The position numbers and the translations under genes were made by a program. From the NCBI RefSeq assembly GCF_029892155.1, contig NZ_JARZAG010000001.1:496001-560000 (forward strand): a stretch of 64,000 nt of DNA, read 5' to 3'. The DNA comes from Kitasatospora sp. GAS204B (GTDB lineage Bacteria; Actinomycetota; Actinomycetes; Streptomycetales; Streptomycetaceae). Position 1 is the first letter of the stretch. Each line of letters begins with the position of its first letter. Of this stretch, positions 34,919 through 42,509 are shown in pieces. Below the pieces are notes generated by a model. It ran no database searches, was not told where the DNA came from, and saw nothing but the letters and a program-made list of their open reading frames with translations.

Positions 34919-34956
34919 GCCGGGCGCTGAGCCGGGCCCTGAGCCGGGCGCGCGCT

Positions 34957-34996
34957 CGGCGTGGCGTTCCCGAGTCAGGCCGGGAACGCCACGCCG
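34957..34996. terminator. Bidirectional hairpin after cobIJ, overlapping the SDR stop
   Basis: A perfect 16-bp stem (CGGCGTGGCGTTCCCG) with an 8-nt loop that contains the stop codon of the convergent SDR gene. Three direct 'ctgagccgggc' repeats precede it (34917-34950). Confidence 0.7.
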
Positions 34997-35970
34997 GTCA
35001 GCTGTTCCGAGCACCGCCACAGCCCGGCCGCCGTGTCCAGCGCCGTCGCGCGCCTGGGCACCCGGGCGGCGGCCGGCAGTCCGGTCAACCCGCCGATCCC
35101 GTCCGGCCCGTAGTACCCGCCGCCGACCACCGACGCACTGGTCGCCGCCACCAGCAGCGGCAGCGCCCCGCGCACCGGGTCCTGGGTCAGCCCGGGCAGG
35201 CTCAGGAACAGCGCCGCCGGATTGAACGTCCCCGGCTTGAACGTGCCCGGCTTGAACGTGCCCGGCTTGAACGGCCCCGGCTTGAACGGCCCCGGCGCCC
35301 GCCCGAGCAGCGGGCCGCCGTGCGCCAGGTTGGTCCGGGCCAGCCCCGGGTGCGCGGCGAGGCTGCGCACGCCCCAGCGCTGCCGGGCGCTGAGCCGGTC
35401 CAGCTCCAGGGCGAACATCAGGTTGGCCAGCTTGGACCGGGCGTAGCAGTCCATCGGGCGGTAGCGGCGCTCGCTGTTGAGGTCCGACAGGTCGAGCCGG
35501 GCCAGCCGGCTGATGAGGCTGGAGACGGTGACCACCCGGGGCGCGGCGGCCGCGCGCAGCAGCGGCAGCAGCCGGCCGGTGAGCGCGAAGTGGCCCAGGT
35601 GGTTGGTGCCGAACTGCAGCTCGAAGCCGTCCTTGGTGGTCTGCCGGGTCGGCACGGCCATCACCCCGGCGTTGTTGACCAGCAGGTCGACCGGGCGGCC
35701 GCGCTCGTGCAGCACGTCGGAGAACGAGACCACCGAGTCCAGGCTGGCCAGGTCCAGCACCGCCGTGCCGACCTTCTTGCCGCCCTCCGCCCGGATCCGC
35801 TCGGCGGCCGCCTCCCCCTTGGCCCCGTCCCGGACCGCCAGCACCACCTCCGCGCCCGCCAGCGCCAGGCGCCTGGCGGTCTCGAACCCGATCCCGCTGT
35901 TCGCCCCCGTCACCACGGCCAGCCGGCCGCACTGGTCGGGCACCGTGATGTCCCTGATGTGACGAGCCAT
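34975..35970 (-). CDS. Short-chain dehydrogenase/reductase (protochlorophyllide-reductase-like subgroup)
   Basis: 331 aa. Rossmann motif TGANSGIG near residue 23, NNAG near 100, active-site Tyr/Lys in '[11 protein letters not shown]' near 185; Ser is in '[10 protein letters not shown]' near 150. The subgroup also contains WW-oxidoreductase-like and retinol-dehydrogenase-like members, so the substrate is open. An insert of five tandem 5-residue units ([10 protein letters not shown]) sits near residue 235, in the substrate-loop region. ATG35970 has AGAGGA 7 nt upstream. It lies inside the cobalamin cluster but has no known role in it. Confidence 0.87.
   Translation of the reverse strand: MARHIRDITVPDQCGRLAVVTGANSGIGFETARRLALAGAEVVLAVRDGAKGEAAAERIRAEGGKKVGTAVLDLASLDSVVSFSDVLHERGRPVDLLVNNAGVMAVPTRQTTKDGFELQFGTNHLGHFALTGRLLPLLRAAAAPRVVTVSSLISRLARLDLSDLNSERRYRPMDCYARSKLANLMFALELDRLSARQRWGVRSLAAHPGLARTNLAHGGPLLGRAPGPFKPGPFKPGTFKPGTFKPGTFNPAALFLSLPGLTQDPVRGALPLLVAATSASVVGGGYYGPDGIGGLTGLPAAARVPRRATALDTAAGLWRCSEQLTGVAFPA
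35221..35295 (-). repeat. 15-bp in-frame minisatellite (five units) inside the SDR gene
   Basis: Five consecutive 15-bp units (plus strand consensus CTTGAACGTGCCCGG, with GGC for GTG in two units and a changed first unit). Because 15 is a multiple of three, copy-number change would add or remove PG(P/T)FK units without a frameshift. Confidence 0.9.
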
Positions 35971-36024
35971 CAACGGTTCCTCTCGACTCTTCGCACCACT
36001 GGCACGTCCCCCTTCGGTACCCGC

Positions 36025-36798
36025 TCAGCCGCGTTCCGGCCAGGACCCCCCGACGGTACCGGAGGCGACCCCCAACTCGCCCAGCACTCCGGCCACATCA
36101 GGAACTTCGCGGACCCCGGACGGCAGCGCGGGCCGCCGCACGATCAGCACCGGCAGCCCCAACTCGCGCGCCACCGCCAGCTTCGGGGCGGTGGCCGCGC
36201 CGCCGCTGTCCTTGGTCACCAGCAGGTCGATCCGGTGCTCCCGGAAGAGGGCCCGCTCCTGCTCCGCACGGAACGGGCCGCGCTCCAGCAGCACGGTCAG
36301 CTCCGGCGGCAGCGGCGGGTCCGGCGGCTCCACCGAGCGGGCCACCAGGTGCACCCCGGTGACCTGGGCGAAGGCGGCCAGACCCAGGCGCCCGGTGGTC
36401 AGCAGCGCCCGCCGTCCCAGCGTCGGCAGTACGGTGGCGGCCTGCTCCAGCGAGTCGACCCGGTGCCACCGATCGCCCGGAACCGGCACCCAGCTGGGCC
36501 GACGCAGCGCGAGCAGGGGAACATGGACGGCGGCGGCCGCCTCGGCCGCGTTGCGGCTGATCACCTGGGCGAAGGGATGCGTGGCGTCGATGAGGGTGTG
36601 CACCTGCTGCTCGCGCAGCCAGTCGGCCAGGCCGGCCGGGCCACCGAAGCCGCCCACCCGCACCTCGCCCGGCGGCAGCCGCGGATTGCTCACCCGCCCG
36701 GCCAGCGAGCTGGTCACCCGCAGCCCGGGCAGCGGCACCAGCGCCGCCGCCAGTTGCCGGGCCTCGGTGGTGCCGCCGAGGATCAGGATGTGCCGCAC
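36025..36798 (-). CDS. cobK: Precorrin-6A reductase CobK
   Basis: 257 aa. NAD(P)H-dependent reduction of precorrin-6A. N-terminal Rossmann motif 'ILILGGTTEARQLAAAL' (residues 4-20), 'TLIDATHPFAQVISRNAAEA' near residue 70 and 'LLVTKDSGGAATAPKLAVARELGLPVLIVRRP' near 195 are CobK/CbiJ signatures. GTG36798 has AAGGAA 5 nt upstream. Divergent from cbiD with only 23 bp between start codons, so the two promoters must overlap coding sequence or each other. Confidence 0.95.
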   Translation of the reverse strand: MRHILILGGTTEARQLAAALVPLPGLRVTSSLAGRVSNPRLPPGEVRVGGFGGPAGLADWLREQQVHTLIDATHPFAQVISRNAAEAAAAVHVPLLALRRPSWVPVPGDRWHRVDSLEQAATVLPTLGRRALLTTGRLGLAAFAQVTGVHLVARSVEPPDPPLPPELTVLLERGPFRAEQERALFREHRIDLLVTKDSGGAATAPKLAVARELGLPVLIVRRPALPSGVREVPDVAGVLGELGVASGTVGGSWPERG

Positions 36799-36821
36799 GC
36801 GCGTTCCTTCCGGGAGGACGG

Positions 36822-37979
36822 GTGTCTGAGGCTACCGGCGGTCGGGCGGTGACCGGCGGTCGGGCCGGCCAACTCTCCAGCAGCGGCCTGCGCCCCGGCT
36901 GGACCACCGGCGCCTGCGCCACCGCCGCCACCACGGCCGCCTACACGGCGCTGCTCACCGGCGAGTTCCCCGACCCCGTGACGATCACCCTACCCAAGGG
37001 TCAGCAGCCCGCCTTCGCTCTGGCCGGCGAGGAGTTGACGGAGGGTCAGGTCGCCATGGCGGCCGTCGTCAAGGACGCCGGCGACGACCCGGACGTCACC
37101 CACGGCGCCGTGATCCGGGCCACCGTGCGGCACGGCGTGCCCGGCACCGGCGTGGTCTTCCGGGCCGGCCCGGGGGTCGGCACGGTGACCAAGCCGGGCC
37201 TGCCGCTGCCGGTGGGGGAGCCCGCGATCAACCCGGTGCCCCGGCAGCTGATGCGCGACGCGGTGGCGGGGGTGGCCGCCGCGCACGGGGGCGGCGGTGA
37301 CGCTCCCGACGTCGAGATCGAGATCTCCATCGACAACGGCGCCGAGATCGCCCGCAGCACCTGGAACCCGCGGCTGGGCATCCTCGGCGGCCTCTCCGTC
37401 CTCGGCACCACCGGCATCGTGGTCCCGTACTCCTGCTCGGCCTGGATCGACTCGATCCGCCGCGGCATCGACGTGGCCCGCGCGGCCGGCCACACCCACG
37501 TCGCGGGCTGCACCGGCTCCACCTCCGAGCGGGTCGCGATGGCCGAGTACGGCCTGCCCGAGGACGCCCTGCTCGACATGGGCGACTTCGCCGGCGCCGT
37601 CCTCAAGTACCTGCGCCGCCACCCGGTCCCGCGCCTGACCATCGCGGGCGGCTTCGCCAAGCTCTCCAAGCTGGCCGCCGGCCACCTCGACCTGCACTCC
37701 GCCCGCTCCCAGGTCGACAAGGCCTTCCTCGCCGACCTGGCCCGAACCGGCGGTGCCGACCCCGAGCTGGTCACAGCGGTGGCCGCCGCCAACACCGGCC
37801 TGGAAGCAGTGCAGCGCTGCGGCGCGGCGGGCGTCCCGCTCGGCGACCTGGTGGCGGAGGCCGCCCGTGCCACGGCGCTGGGGGTGCTGCGCGAGGCGCC
37901 GGTGGCGGTGGACGTGATCTGCATCGACCGGGCGGGGGCGATCGTGGGGCGCTGTGAACCGCTGGCCAGCCGCTTGTAA
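36822..37979 (+). CDS. cbiD: Cobalt-precorrin-5B C1-methyltransferase CbiD
   Basis: 385 aa. Motif 'LRPGWTTGACATAATTAAYTALL' near residue 24 is diagnostic; 'HVAGCTGSTSERVAMAEYGLP' near 230 and 'PRLTIAGGFAKLSKLAAGHLDLHS' near 270 also match. In the oxygen-dependent pathway this C1 methylation/deacetylation step is done by CobF; here CbiD takes its place. GTG36822 has GGGAGG 4-5 nt upstream. The normal downstream neighbours cobM-cobL are 4.5 kb away. Confidence 0.95.
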   Translation: MSEATGGRAVTGGRAGQLSSSGLRPGWTTGACATAATTAAYTALLTGEFPDPVTITLPKGQQPAFALAGEELTEGQVAMAAVVKDAGDDPDVTHGAVIRATVRHGVPGTGVVFRAGPGVGTVTKPGLPLPVGEPAINPVPRQLMRDAVAGVAAAHGGGGDAPDVEIEISIDNGAEIARSTWNPRLGILGGLSVLGTTGIVVPYSCSAWIDSIRRGIDVARAAGHTHVAGCTGSTSERVAMAEYGLPEDALLDMGDFAGAVLKYLRRHPVPRLTIAGGFAKLSKLAAGHLDLHSARSQVDKAFLADLARTGGADPELVTAVAAANTGLEAVQRCGAAGVPLGDLVAEAARATALGVLREAPVAVDVICIDRAGAIVGRCEPLASRL

Positions 37980-38070
37980 TTCGGTGGCGGCTCACCCAGC
38001 CGCCCTGGCAGGCCCGGTCCTGCGCCCGACCTGCGAAAACACTGCCTCCACAGGTCGGGCGGCGCGCCGC

Positions 38071-38104
38071 TTGACGTATGCCGATATCGGCATACGATGA
38101 AGTC
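38071..38104 (+). promoter_or_regulatory. Leaderless promoter with 22-bp palindromic operator
   Basis: -35 TTGACG (38071-38076), 16-nt spacer, -10 TACGAT (38093-38098), then 6 nt to ATG38105. A perfect 22-bp palindrome (38075-38096; arms CGTATGCCGAT/ATCGGCATACG) lies between and overlaps both hexamers, so repressor binding would occlude RNA polymerase. It is the clearest complete promoter in the window. Confidence 0.85.
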
Positions 38105-38503
38105 ATGGCGAGAGCTGCGACCACGACAGACGCGTTCAACGCCGTCGCCGAACCCCGGCGGCGCGAGATCCTCGACGCCCTGGCGGGTGGCGAGCGGTCC
38201 GTCACCGACTTGGTCGAGCAACTCGCCGTGGCGCAGCCGGTGGTGTCCAAACACCTGCGGGTGCTGCGCGAGGTCGGGCTCGTCCAGGTCCGCGACGAGG
38301 GCCGGCAGCGGATATACCGGCTCGAACCGGCGCCGCTGCGCGAGGTGTACGAGTGGGTCAAGGACTACGAGCGACTCTGGACCGAGCGCTTCGATCTCCT
38401 GGACGCGGTGCTCGAGGACCTCAAGGCGCAGCAGGCGGAGCCCGACCGCCACGGATCGCAACCAGCTGACGCGGAAACGACGGACAAGGAGCGCGAATCA
38501 TGA
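38105..38503 (+). CDS. ArsR-family transcriptional regulator
   Basis: 132 aa. Winged helix at residues 10-85: 'AFNAVAEPRRREILDALAGGERSVTDLVEQLAVAQPVVSKHLRVLREVGLVQVRDEGRQRIYRL'. No CxC metal site, so not an arsenic or metal sensor; it belongs to the subgroup paired with AHSA1 proteins. The Asp/Glu-rich tail of about 25 aa is variable. ATGA overlap with the SRPBCC gene, and a 22-bp palindrome over its own promoter, indicate an autoregulated two-gene operon. Confidence 0.93.
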   Translation: MARAATTTDAFNAVAEPRRREILDALAGGERSVTDLVEQLAVAQPVVSKHLRVLREVGLVQVRDEGRQRIYRLEPAPLREVYEWVKDYERLWTERFDLLDAVLEDLKAQQAEPDRHGSQPADAETTDKERES

Positions 38504-38985
38504 CTGCGACGAACGACCGGCGGGCGACCGTCACCACCCCCACCGACACCCAGATCCTGATCACGCGCGAGTTCGACGCGCCCCGGAACCTGCTGTACCG
38601 GGCCTTCACCACCCCGGAACTGCTGCGCCGCTGGTGGCATGCGAACCGCTGCGAGGTGCTCGGCATCGAGATGGACGTACGCGTCGGCGGCAGGTGGCGC
38701 TGGGAGGCGAAGGCGTTCAACGGCTACGAGTTCGCCTTCTACGGCGAGTACCGCGAGGTCGTCCCGGACGAGCGCCTGGTCAGCACGGAGACCTTCTCCG
38801 GCGTCCCGGACGCCCAGGCGGTCAACACCACGACGTTCGTGGAGAAGGATGGCGGGACCCACTTGGAGATCCTGGTCGAGCACCAGACCAAGGCGAACCG
38901 GGACGGGCACCTGGAATCCGGCATGGAGGACGGCCTGCAGGACGCGCTGACCCTGCTGGAGGAGCTGGTGCGCGAGCGGATCTGA
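38500..38985 (+). CDS. SRPBCC/AHSA1-domain protein
   Basis: 161 aa. START-like fold signature at the N-terminus, 'ITREFDAPRNLLYRAFTTPELLRRWW' (residues 21-46), then 'MDVRVGGRWRWEAKAFNGYEFAFYGEYREVVPDERLVSTETFSG' and a C-terminal long helix (GMEDGLQDALTLLEELV). The fold binds hydrophobic ligands or acts as an Hsp90 activator-like module; function here unknown. Translationally coupled to ArsR. Confidence 0.92.
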   Translation: MTATNDRRATVTTPTDTQILITREFDAPRNLLYRAFTTPELLRRWWHANRCEVLGIEMDVRVGGRWRWEAKAFNGYEFAFYGEYREVVPDERLVSTETFSGVPDAQAVNTTTFVEKDGGTHLEILVEHQTKANRDGHLESGMEDGLQDALTLLEELVRERI

Positions 38986-39096
38986 GCCCGCGCGCGGCCT
39001 GCTGCACCACGGCGGTCCTGCGGCCGACTTCAGGCCCGGAGGGGTATGCCTGCCCAAGCGCATCAGGGTGTGCCAGCGCGCAGTCAGCGGGTAATG

Positions 39097-39274
39097 ATGC
39101 AGCGGCGGGGGGGGGGGGGCGCGGGGGGGGGGGGGGGGGCCCCCCCCCCGCCGGGGGGGGGGGGGGGGGGGCGGCGGGGCCCCGGCGGGGGCCGCCCCCG
39201 CAGCGCCGTGTTACTGGGCCGGGGGGGGGGGGCCCCCCCGGGGGGGGGGGGCCCCCCCCCCCCCGCCGCTGCAT
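39097..39274. other. G/C homopolymer block with inverted ends, probable sequencing or assembly artefact
   Basis: The 303 bp between the SRPBCC gene and DUF397 hold no gene. Within it, 178 bp are almost only runs of 8-18 G or C, with a short non-repetitive island (about 39200-39222, containing 'gtgttactgg'). The outer ends are exact inverted copies: ATGCAGCGGCGGGG at 39097-39110 and its complement at 39261-39274. Poly-G runs of this kind are typical of two-colour sequencing dropout or gap patching, though a real hairpin cannot be excluded. The join between left and right flanks should not be trusted. Confidence 0.7.
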
Positions 39275-39288
39275 TTTGTCCGTAGGGA

Positions 39289-39510
39289 TCAGAGTTCCCC
39301 GGCGAGGATGCCCTTCTTGGCGGCCTCCCACTCGGCGGCGGTGAAGCGCAGGGCGGGGAGGTCGGGATTCTTGGAGTCGCGGACGGCCCGGCCGCCGCCG
39401 GGCAGGTCGGTGACCTCGACGCAGTCGTTCTCCCCAGCGCTGGCGGCGGACTTGCGCCAGACGGCGGTGGAGAGGTCGTGGGCGTAAAGCTCGGCCTTCG
39501 GTGCGTTCAC
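39289..39510 (-). CDS. DUF397 domain protein
   Basis: 73 aa, the normal size of these small streptomycete proteins. Pattern 'AVWRKSAASAGENDCVEVTDLPGGGRAVRDSKNPDLPALRFTAAEWEAAKKGI' covers the whole domain. DUF397 genes usually sit next to an HTH/DUF5753 regulator with which they form an antitoxin-like or regulatory pair. Here GTG39510 overlaps the stop of such a gene, but that neighbour has lost its DNA-binding half. Confidence 0.9.
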   Translation of the reverse strand: MNAPKAELYAHDLSTAVWRKSAASAGENDCVEVTDLPGGGRAVRDSKNPDLPALRFTAAEWEAAKKGILAGEL

Positions 39511-39825
39511 GTGCGGGATTCCTCTTCCATTCGTGCGATCAGTGCGAGCGAGTCATCGGTCGACAGAGCAGCTGCGACGATCCGCTCGAAGGCGCCGGCG
39601 AACGTCTTGACGCCGTCGGCGTCCTCAACGTAAGACGCGCCGATCAGGTTCTCCAAGAGCACAACGTCAGGAACCGGTCCAGGGAAGCCGATCAGGCTGA
39701 ACGGCCCTGCTGTTCCAGGGTGCGGGGTGGCGTTCAGCGGCATGACCTGGATTGTCACATCGGGCAGTTCGGCCGTGTCGAGCAGGCGCCGTAGTTGCTC
39801 GCGCATGGTGGCCGGCCGCACGTCC
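39507..39825 (-). pseudogene. Truncated XRE/DUF5753 regulator (C-terminal remnant)
   Basis: The last ~105 codons read as the end of a DUF5753 domain: 'MREQLRRLLDTAELPDVTIQVMPLNATPHPGTAGPFSLIGFPGPVPDVVLLENLIGASYVED'. Upstream of about 39825 the frame continues but only as the antisense of another gene fragment, and the N-terminal helix-turn-helix and about 170 residues are missing. The break point is roughly at the codons for 'RPATMREQ'. It is joined head to head to a second truncated gene, so this is a rearrangement scar or a misassembly. Confidence 0.75.
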
Positions 39826-40113
39826 GAGCGGTACGCGCAGATGCTCAACGGCGACCGCACCACCGGCGCGCTCGGCCTCTGGGTCCACGTCTCCGCGCCA
39901 CTGGGCCACGCAGGCCACGCGATCCGCTGGACGCTGGAGATCCGCGCCGCCAAGCCGGTGCGGGTCTACCCCGGCATGACCTTCGGAAAGCTGATCTTCC
40001 TTCAGACCTTCGGAGCCCCGGCCAGCTACCAGCAGTTGGGCCTCAAGTACACGGCCACCGACGGCATCGACATCTCCCGCCTCTACGAAGAGATCCCTGG
40101 AGGCACCCGATGA
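39826..40113 (+). pseudogene. Truncated dCTP deaminase/dUTPase-like gene (C-terminal remnant)
   Basis: About 95 codons: 'SERYAQMLNGDRTTGALGLWVHVSAP...', then 'GHAIRWTLEIRAAKPVRVYPGMTFGKLIFLQTFG' and 'LKYTATDGIDISRLYEEIPGG'. The central block fits the trimeric dUTPase/Dcd fold (G-x-x-x-x-TLEI...YPGM.FGKL.F). The N-terminal half is absent; sequence to the left is the antisense of the DUF5753 remnant. Its stop overlaps the glycosyltransferase start (ATGA), so before truncation it headed that operon. A start codon for the remnant is not evident. Confidence 0.6.
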
Positions 40114-41216
40114 CCCCCAGTCAGCCGCTGGTGGCCACCTGCCTCGATCTGCCCGCCGGCAGCCCCGGCGGCAGCGTCGAACTCTTCCGCGACCTCTACA
40201 CCGGCGAGCACCCGCTCATCCCCGCGCGCGCCTTCATGCTCCAGCCCGCCGGGCGGCGGCCCGCCGTCCCGGTCGGACTCGAACTGCTCGCCGTCACCGG
40301 CAAGACACTGGAAGGCCCCGCCTTCCGGCGATACGTCGCCGCCCTCGGGCAGGCCCTCGCGCATGCCCTGGCCCCGGAACGGATCGGGGTGCTGCACCTG
40401 CAGCACCTGGCCTTCGGCGCCACCCCGGCCCTGATGCGGGCCCTGCCCCAGCACCCGCGAATCGCCCTGGTCCACGGCACCGACCTGCTGTTCGCCGAGA
40501 TGCACCGCGACCAGCTGCGGGTCCTGCGCGAGACCGCCCGCCTCGCCGACGCGATCGTGGCGCCCACCACGGCCATGGCCGACCACCTGATCCGCCTCGC
40601 ACCTCAGACCGACCAGCGCAAGATCCACCACATCCCATGGGGCATTCCCGACCACCTCCTCGACCGCCCGCCCACGCCGCCCAGACGGACCACGGCCAGC
40701 CATCTGCGGCTGCTGTACGCCGGTCGGCTCACCGCCGAGAAGGGCGGCCACACCCTCATCAAGGCGCTGGCCGCCGCCAAGGGGATCGAGCTGAGCATCG
40801 CTGCCCCCAGCGCGGAGTTCCACGCCTTGTCCCCGCTGATGCGCCGGGCCGGTATCCACGCCCGCTACCTCGGCTGGCTCTGCCGCCCGCAGCTGTGGAA
40901 GGCGTTCGCCGAACACGACGCGCTCGTCATGCCCTCCACCACCCTGGAAGCCATGGGCCTGGTCGCCCTCGAAGCCCAAGCCTGCGGCCTCCCCGTCCTC
41001 TACCAGCCAGTCCCGGGCCTGCGCGAAGCCCTCGGCGGCTCCGCCCTGGCCACCGCCTTCACCAACACCACCGGCCTCGCCCGCGACCTGGACCGGCTGC
41101 GGACCTCGCCCAGCCTCCTGGCTGCTCTACGGAACGCCGGGCGGGCGAATGCGGCCCGCTACCCGCTCAGCAACACCGCGGCCGCCCTGACCGACCTCGG
41201 CAAGCAGCTCACCTGA
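40110..41216 (+). CDS. Glycosyltransferase (GT4, GT-B fold)
   Basis: 368 aa. N-terminal acceptor half with 'GGSVELFRDLYTG', 'IGVLHLQHLAFGATPALMRAL' and 'RIALVHGTDLLFAE'; C-terminal donor half 'LRLLYAGRLTAEKGGHTLIKALAAAKGIELSIAAP' near residue 205 and the EX7E-type 'VMPSTTLEAMGLVALEAQACGLPVL' near 275, which binds the nucleotide-sugar phosphate. Soluble, retaining type. ATG40110 overlaps the stop of the truncated deaminase-like gene. Acceptor and sugar unknown. Confidence 0.9.
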   Translation: MTPSQPLVATCLDLPAGSPGGSVELFRDLYTGEHPLIPARAFMLQPAGRRPAVPVGLELLAVTGKTLEGPAFRRYVAALGQALAHALAPERIGVLHLQHLAFGATPALMRALPQHPRIALVHGTDLLFAEMHRDQLRVLRETARLADAIVAPTTAMADHLIRLAPQTDQRKIHHIPWGIPDHLLDRPPTPPRRTTASHLRLLYAGRLTAEKGGHTLIKALAAAKGIELSIAAPSAEFHALSPLMRRAGIHARYLGWLCRPQLWKAFAEHDALVMPSTTLEAMGLVALEAQACGLPVLYQPVPGLREALGGSALATAFTNTTGLARDLDRLRTSPSLLAALRNAGRANAARYPLSNTAAALTDLGKQLT

Positions 41217-41300
41217 CCGAGCCTCGCGCCGAAGCCCACCACGCCCCGGCCGGCTCACTACGCTGGTCGGGGCGGACGTTCAGAGCGAATCGGGGAGACG

Positions 41301-42344
41301 ATGACACCCAGCACCGACCGCATCCACCAGCTCCTGGCGGACGGCGTCCGCGACCAGGTCTACCCCGGGGCCGTGTGGGCCGTCGGCGACGCAGCCGGAA
41401 CCCGGGCCAGCGGCGCCGTCGGCGTCCTCGACCCCGCCAAGCCGGACGAACCGATGCTGCCGGACACCGTCTTCGACGTCGCCAGCCTCACCAAGATCCT
41501 CGCCGTGTGGTCCACCATCGGCTCCCTCCGGGAGGCGGGCCAACTCCCGCTCGACGAACCGCTCGGCGCGTACTGGCCCGAAGTGTCCGGACACCCGCTG
41601 AGCCAGGCCACCGCGCGGAACCTGCTGACCCACACGGCGGGAGTCCCGCTGCGGGCCCAACTGAAGAACCTCTACGGCACCGACCCGACCGCCATCCGGA
41701 CGGGCGTGCTGCACGAGGCCCTGCACCGGCCGCCGGGCGAAGCCGTCGAGTACACCGACCGCGCCGCCCTCATCCTCGGGTACCTCGCTGAACACCTCTC
41801 CGGCCGGATGCTCGACCAACTCGCCGCCGAGCGGGTATGGCGGCCGCTCGGGATGGACGCCACCCGCTTCGGCCCGCTGCGCGCCGACCAGGTCGGCCGC
41901 AGTGCCCCGACCGAATTCGACCAAGGCACCGGCACCCATCTCCGAGGAACCGCCCACGACTTCTCCGCCCGCCTCCTCGGCGGCGTGTGCGGCATCGCCG
42001 GCACCTTCTCGACCGCCGCCGACCTCGCCCGCTTCCTGCGGTACATGCTCGACCCGGTCACCGCATCCGTGCGGCCCGGCTTCGGCCCCGCCTGGACTGA
42101 GGAATCCCTGACCGTACAGACCGGTCAGCTGGAACCCGTACGTGGCCTGTTCTGGCACCCCGCTCCCGGCACCGACCCGGCCGAGCACACATGGGTGCAT
42201 TACGGCTTCACCGGCACTGGCATGTGGCTCTCGCCCAAGACGGGGACCTGGGCCATCCTGCTGACCAACAAGCTCTACTTCACGCGCGACCGCGAGCCGC
42301 TGACCGGCATCCGCAATTGCTTCCGTGAACTCGTCTTCAGCTGA
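41301..42344 (+). CDS. Serine hydrolase, beta-lactamase class C/esterase fold
   Basis: 347 aa without a signal peptide. Catalytic S62-x-x-K65 in 'FDVASLTKILAVW', Tyr151 in 'VEYTDRAALILGYLAEH' (Y-x-N/D motif), and 'HYGFTGTGMWLSPKTG' near residue 300 in place of KTG. The family covers penicillin-binding proteins, esterases and peptidases. GGGGAG lies a few nt before ATG41301, and 84 bp separate it from the glycosyltransferase, so they are probably one transcript. A cytoplasmic esterase or peptidase role is likely. Confidence 0.9.
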   Translation: MTPSTDRIHQLLADGVRDQVYPGAVWAVGDAAGTRASGAVGVLDPAKPDEPMLPDTVFDVASLTKILAVWSTIGSLREAGQLPLDEPLGAYWPEVSGHPLSQATARNLLTHTAGVPLRAQLKNLYGTDPTAIRTGVLHEALHRPPGEAVEYTDRAALILGYLAEHLSGRMLDQLAAERVWRPLGMDATRFGPLRADQVGRSAPTEFDQGTGTHLRGTAHDFSARLLGGVCGIAGTFSTAADLARFLRYMLDPVTASVRPGFGPAWTEESLTVQTGQLEPVRGLFWHPAPGTDPAEHTWVHYGFTGTGMWLSPKTGTWAILLTNKLYFTRDREPLTGIRNCFRELVFS

Positions 42345-42509
42345 ACTCGGCTGCCTCCAGACCATGCCAATGTCCGAGTCCTTGTGGATTCTGCCGCTGT
42401 ACACGCCGACTAGACGCCACAGCGGTGCGGATGCGGGACCGGATTGGACGTGCTGGTGCGGGCGGCGAACGTTCTGGTCGAGACACCTATTCAACGACGT
42501 TTCGTCGGC

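Noticed and set aside
34917..34950. Three 'ctgagccgggc' direct repeats after cobIJ as a possible CRISPR or regulatory array
   Set aside because: The units are contiguous, 11 bp long and without spacers; they read as simple slippage next to a terminator.
32840..35932. A 1030-codon leftward frame over cobH, cobIJ and the SDR gene
   Set aside because: It overlaps well-supported cobalamin genes and shows no domain.
38076..38095. The 22-bp palindrome as a site for a mobile-element insertion
   Set aside because: Its exact fit between the -35 and -10 hexamers of arsR makes an operator the simpler reading.
39101..39274. Open frames of poly-Gly/poly-Pro within the G/C block as genes
   Set aside because: They are products of homopolymer runs and have no ribosome site or homology.
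42345..42509. A tRNA or small RNA gene between the serine hydrolase and cobM
   Set aside because: No cloverleaf or strong hairpin could be drawn.
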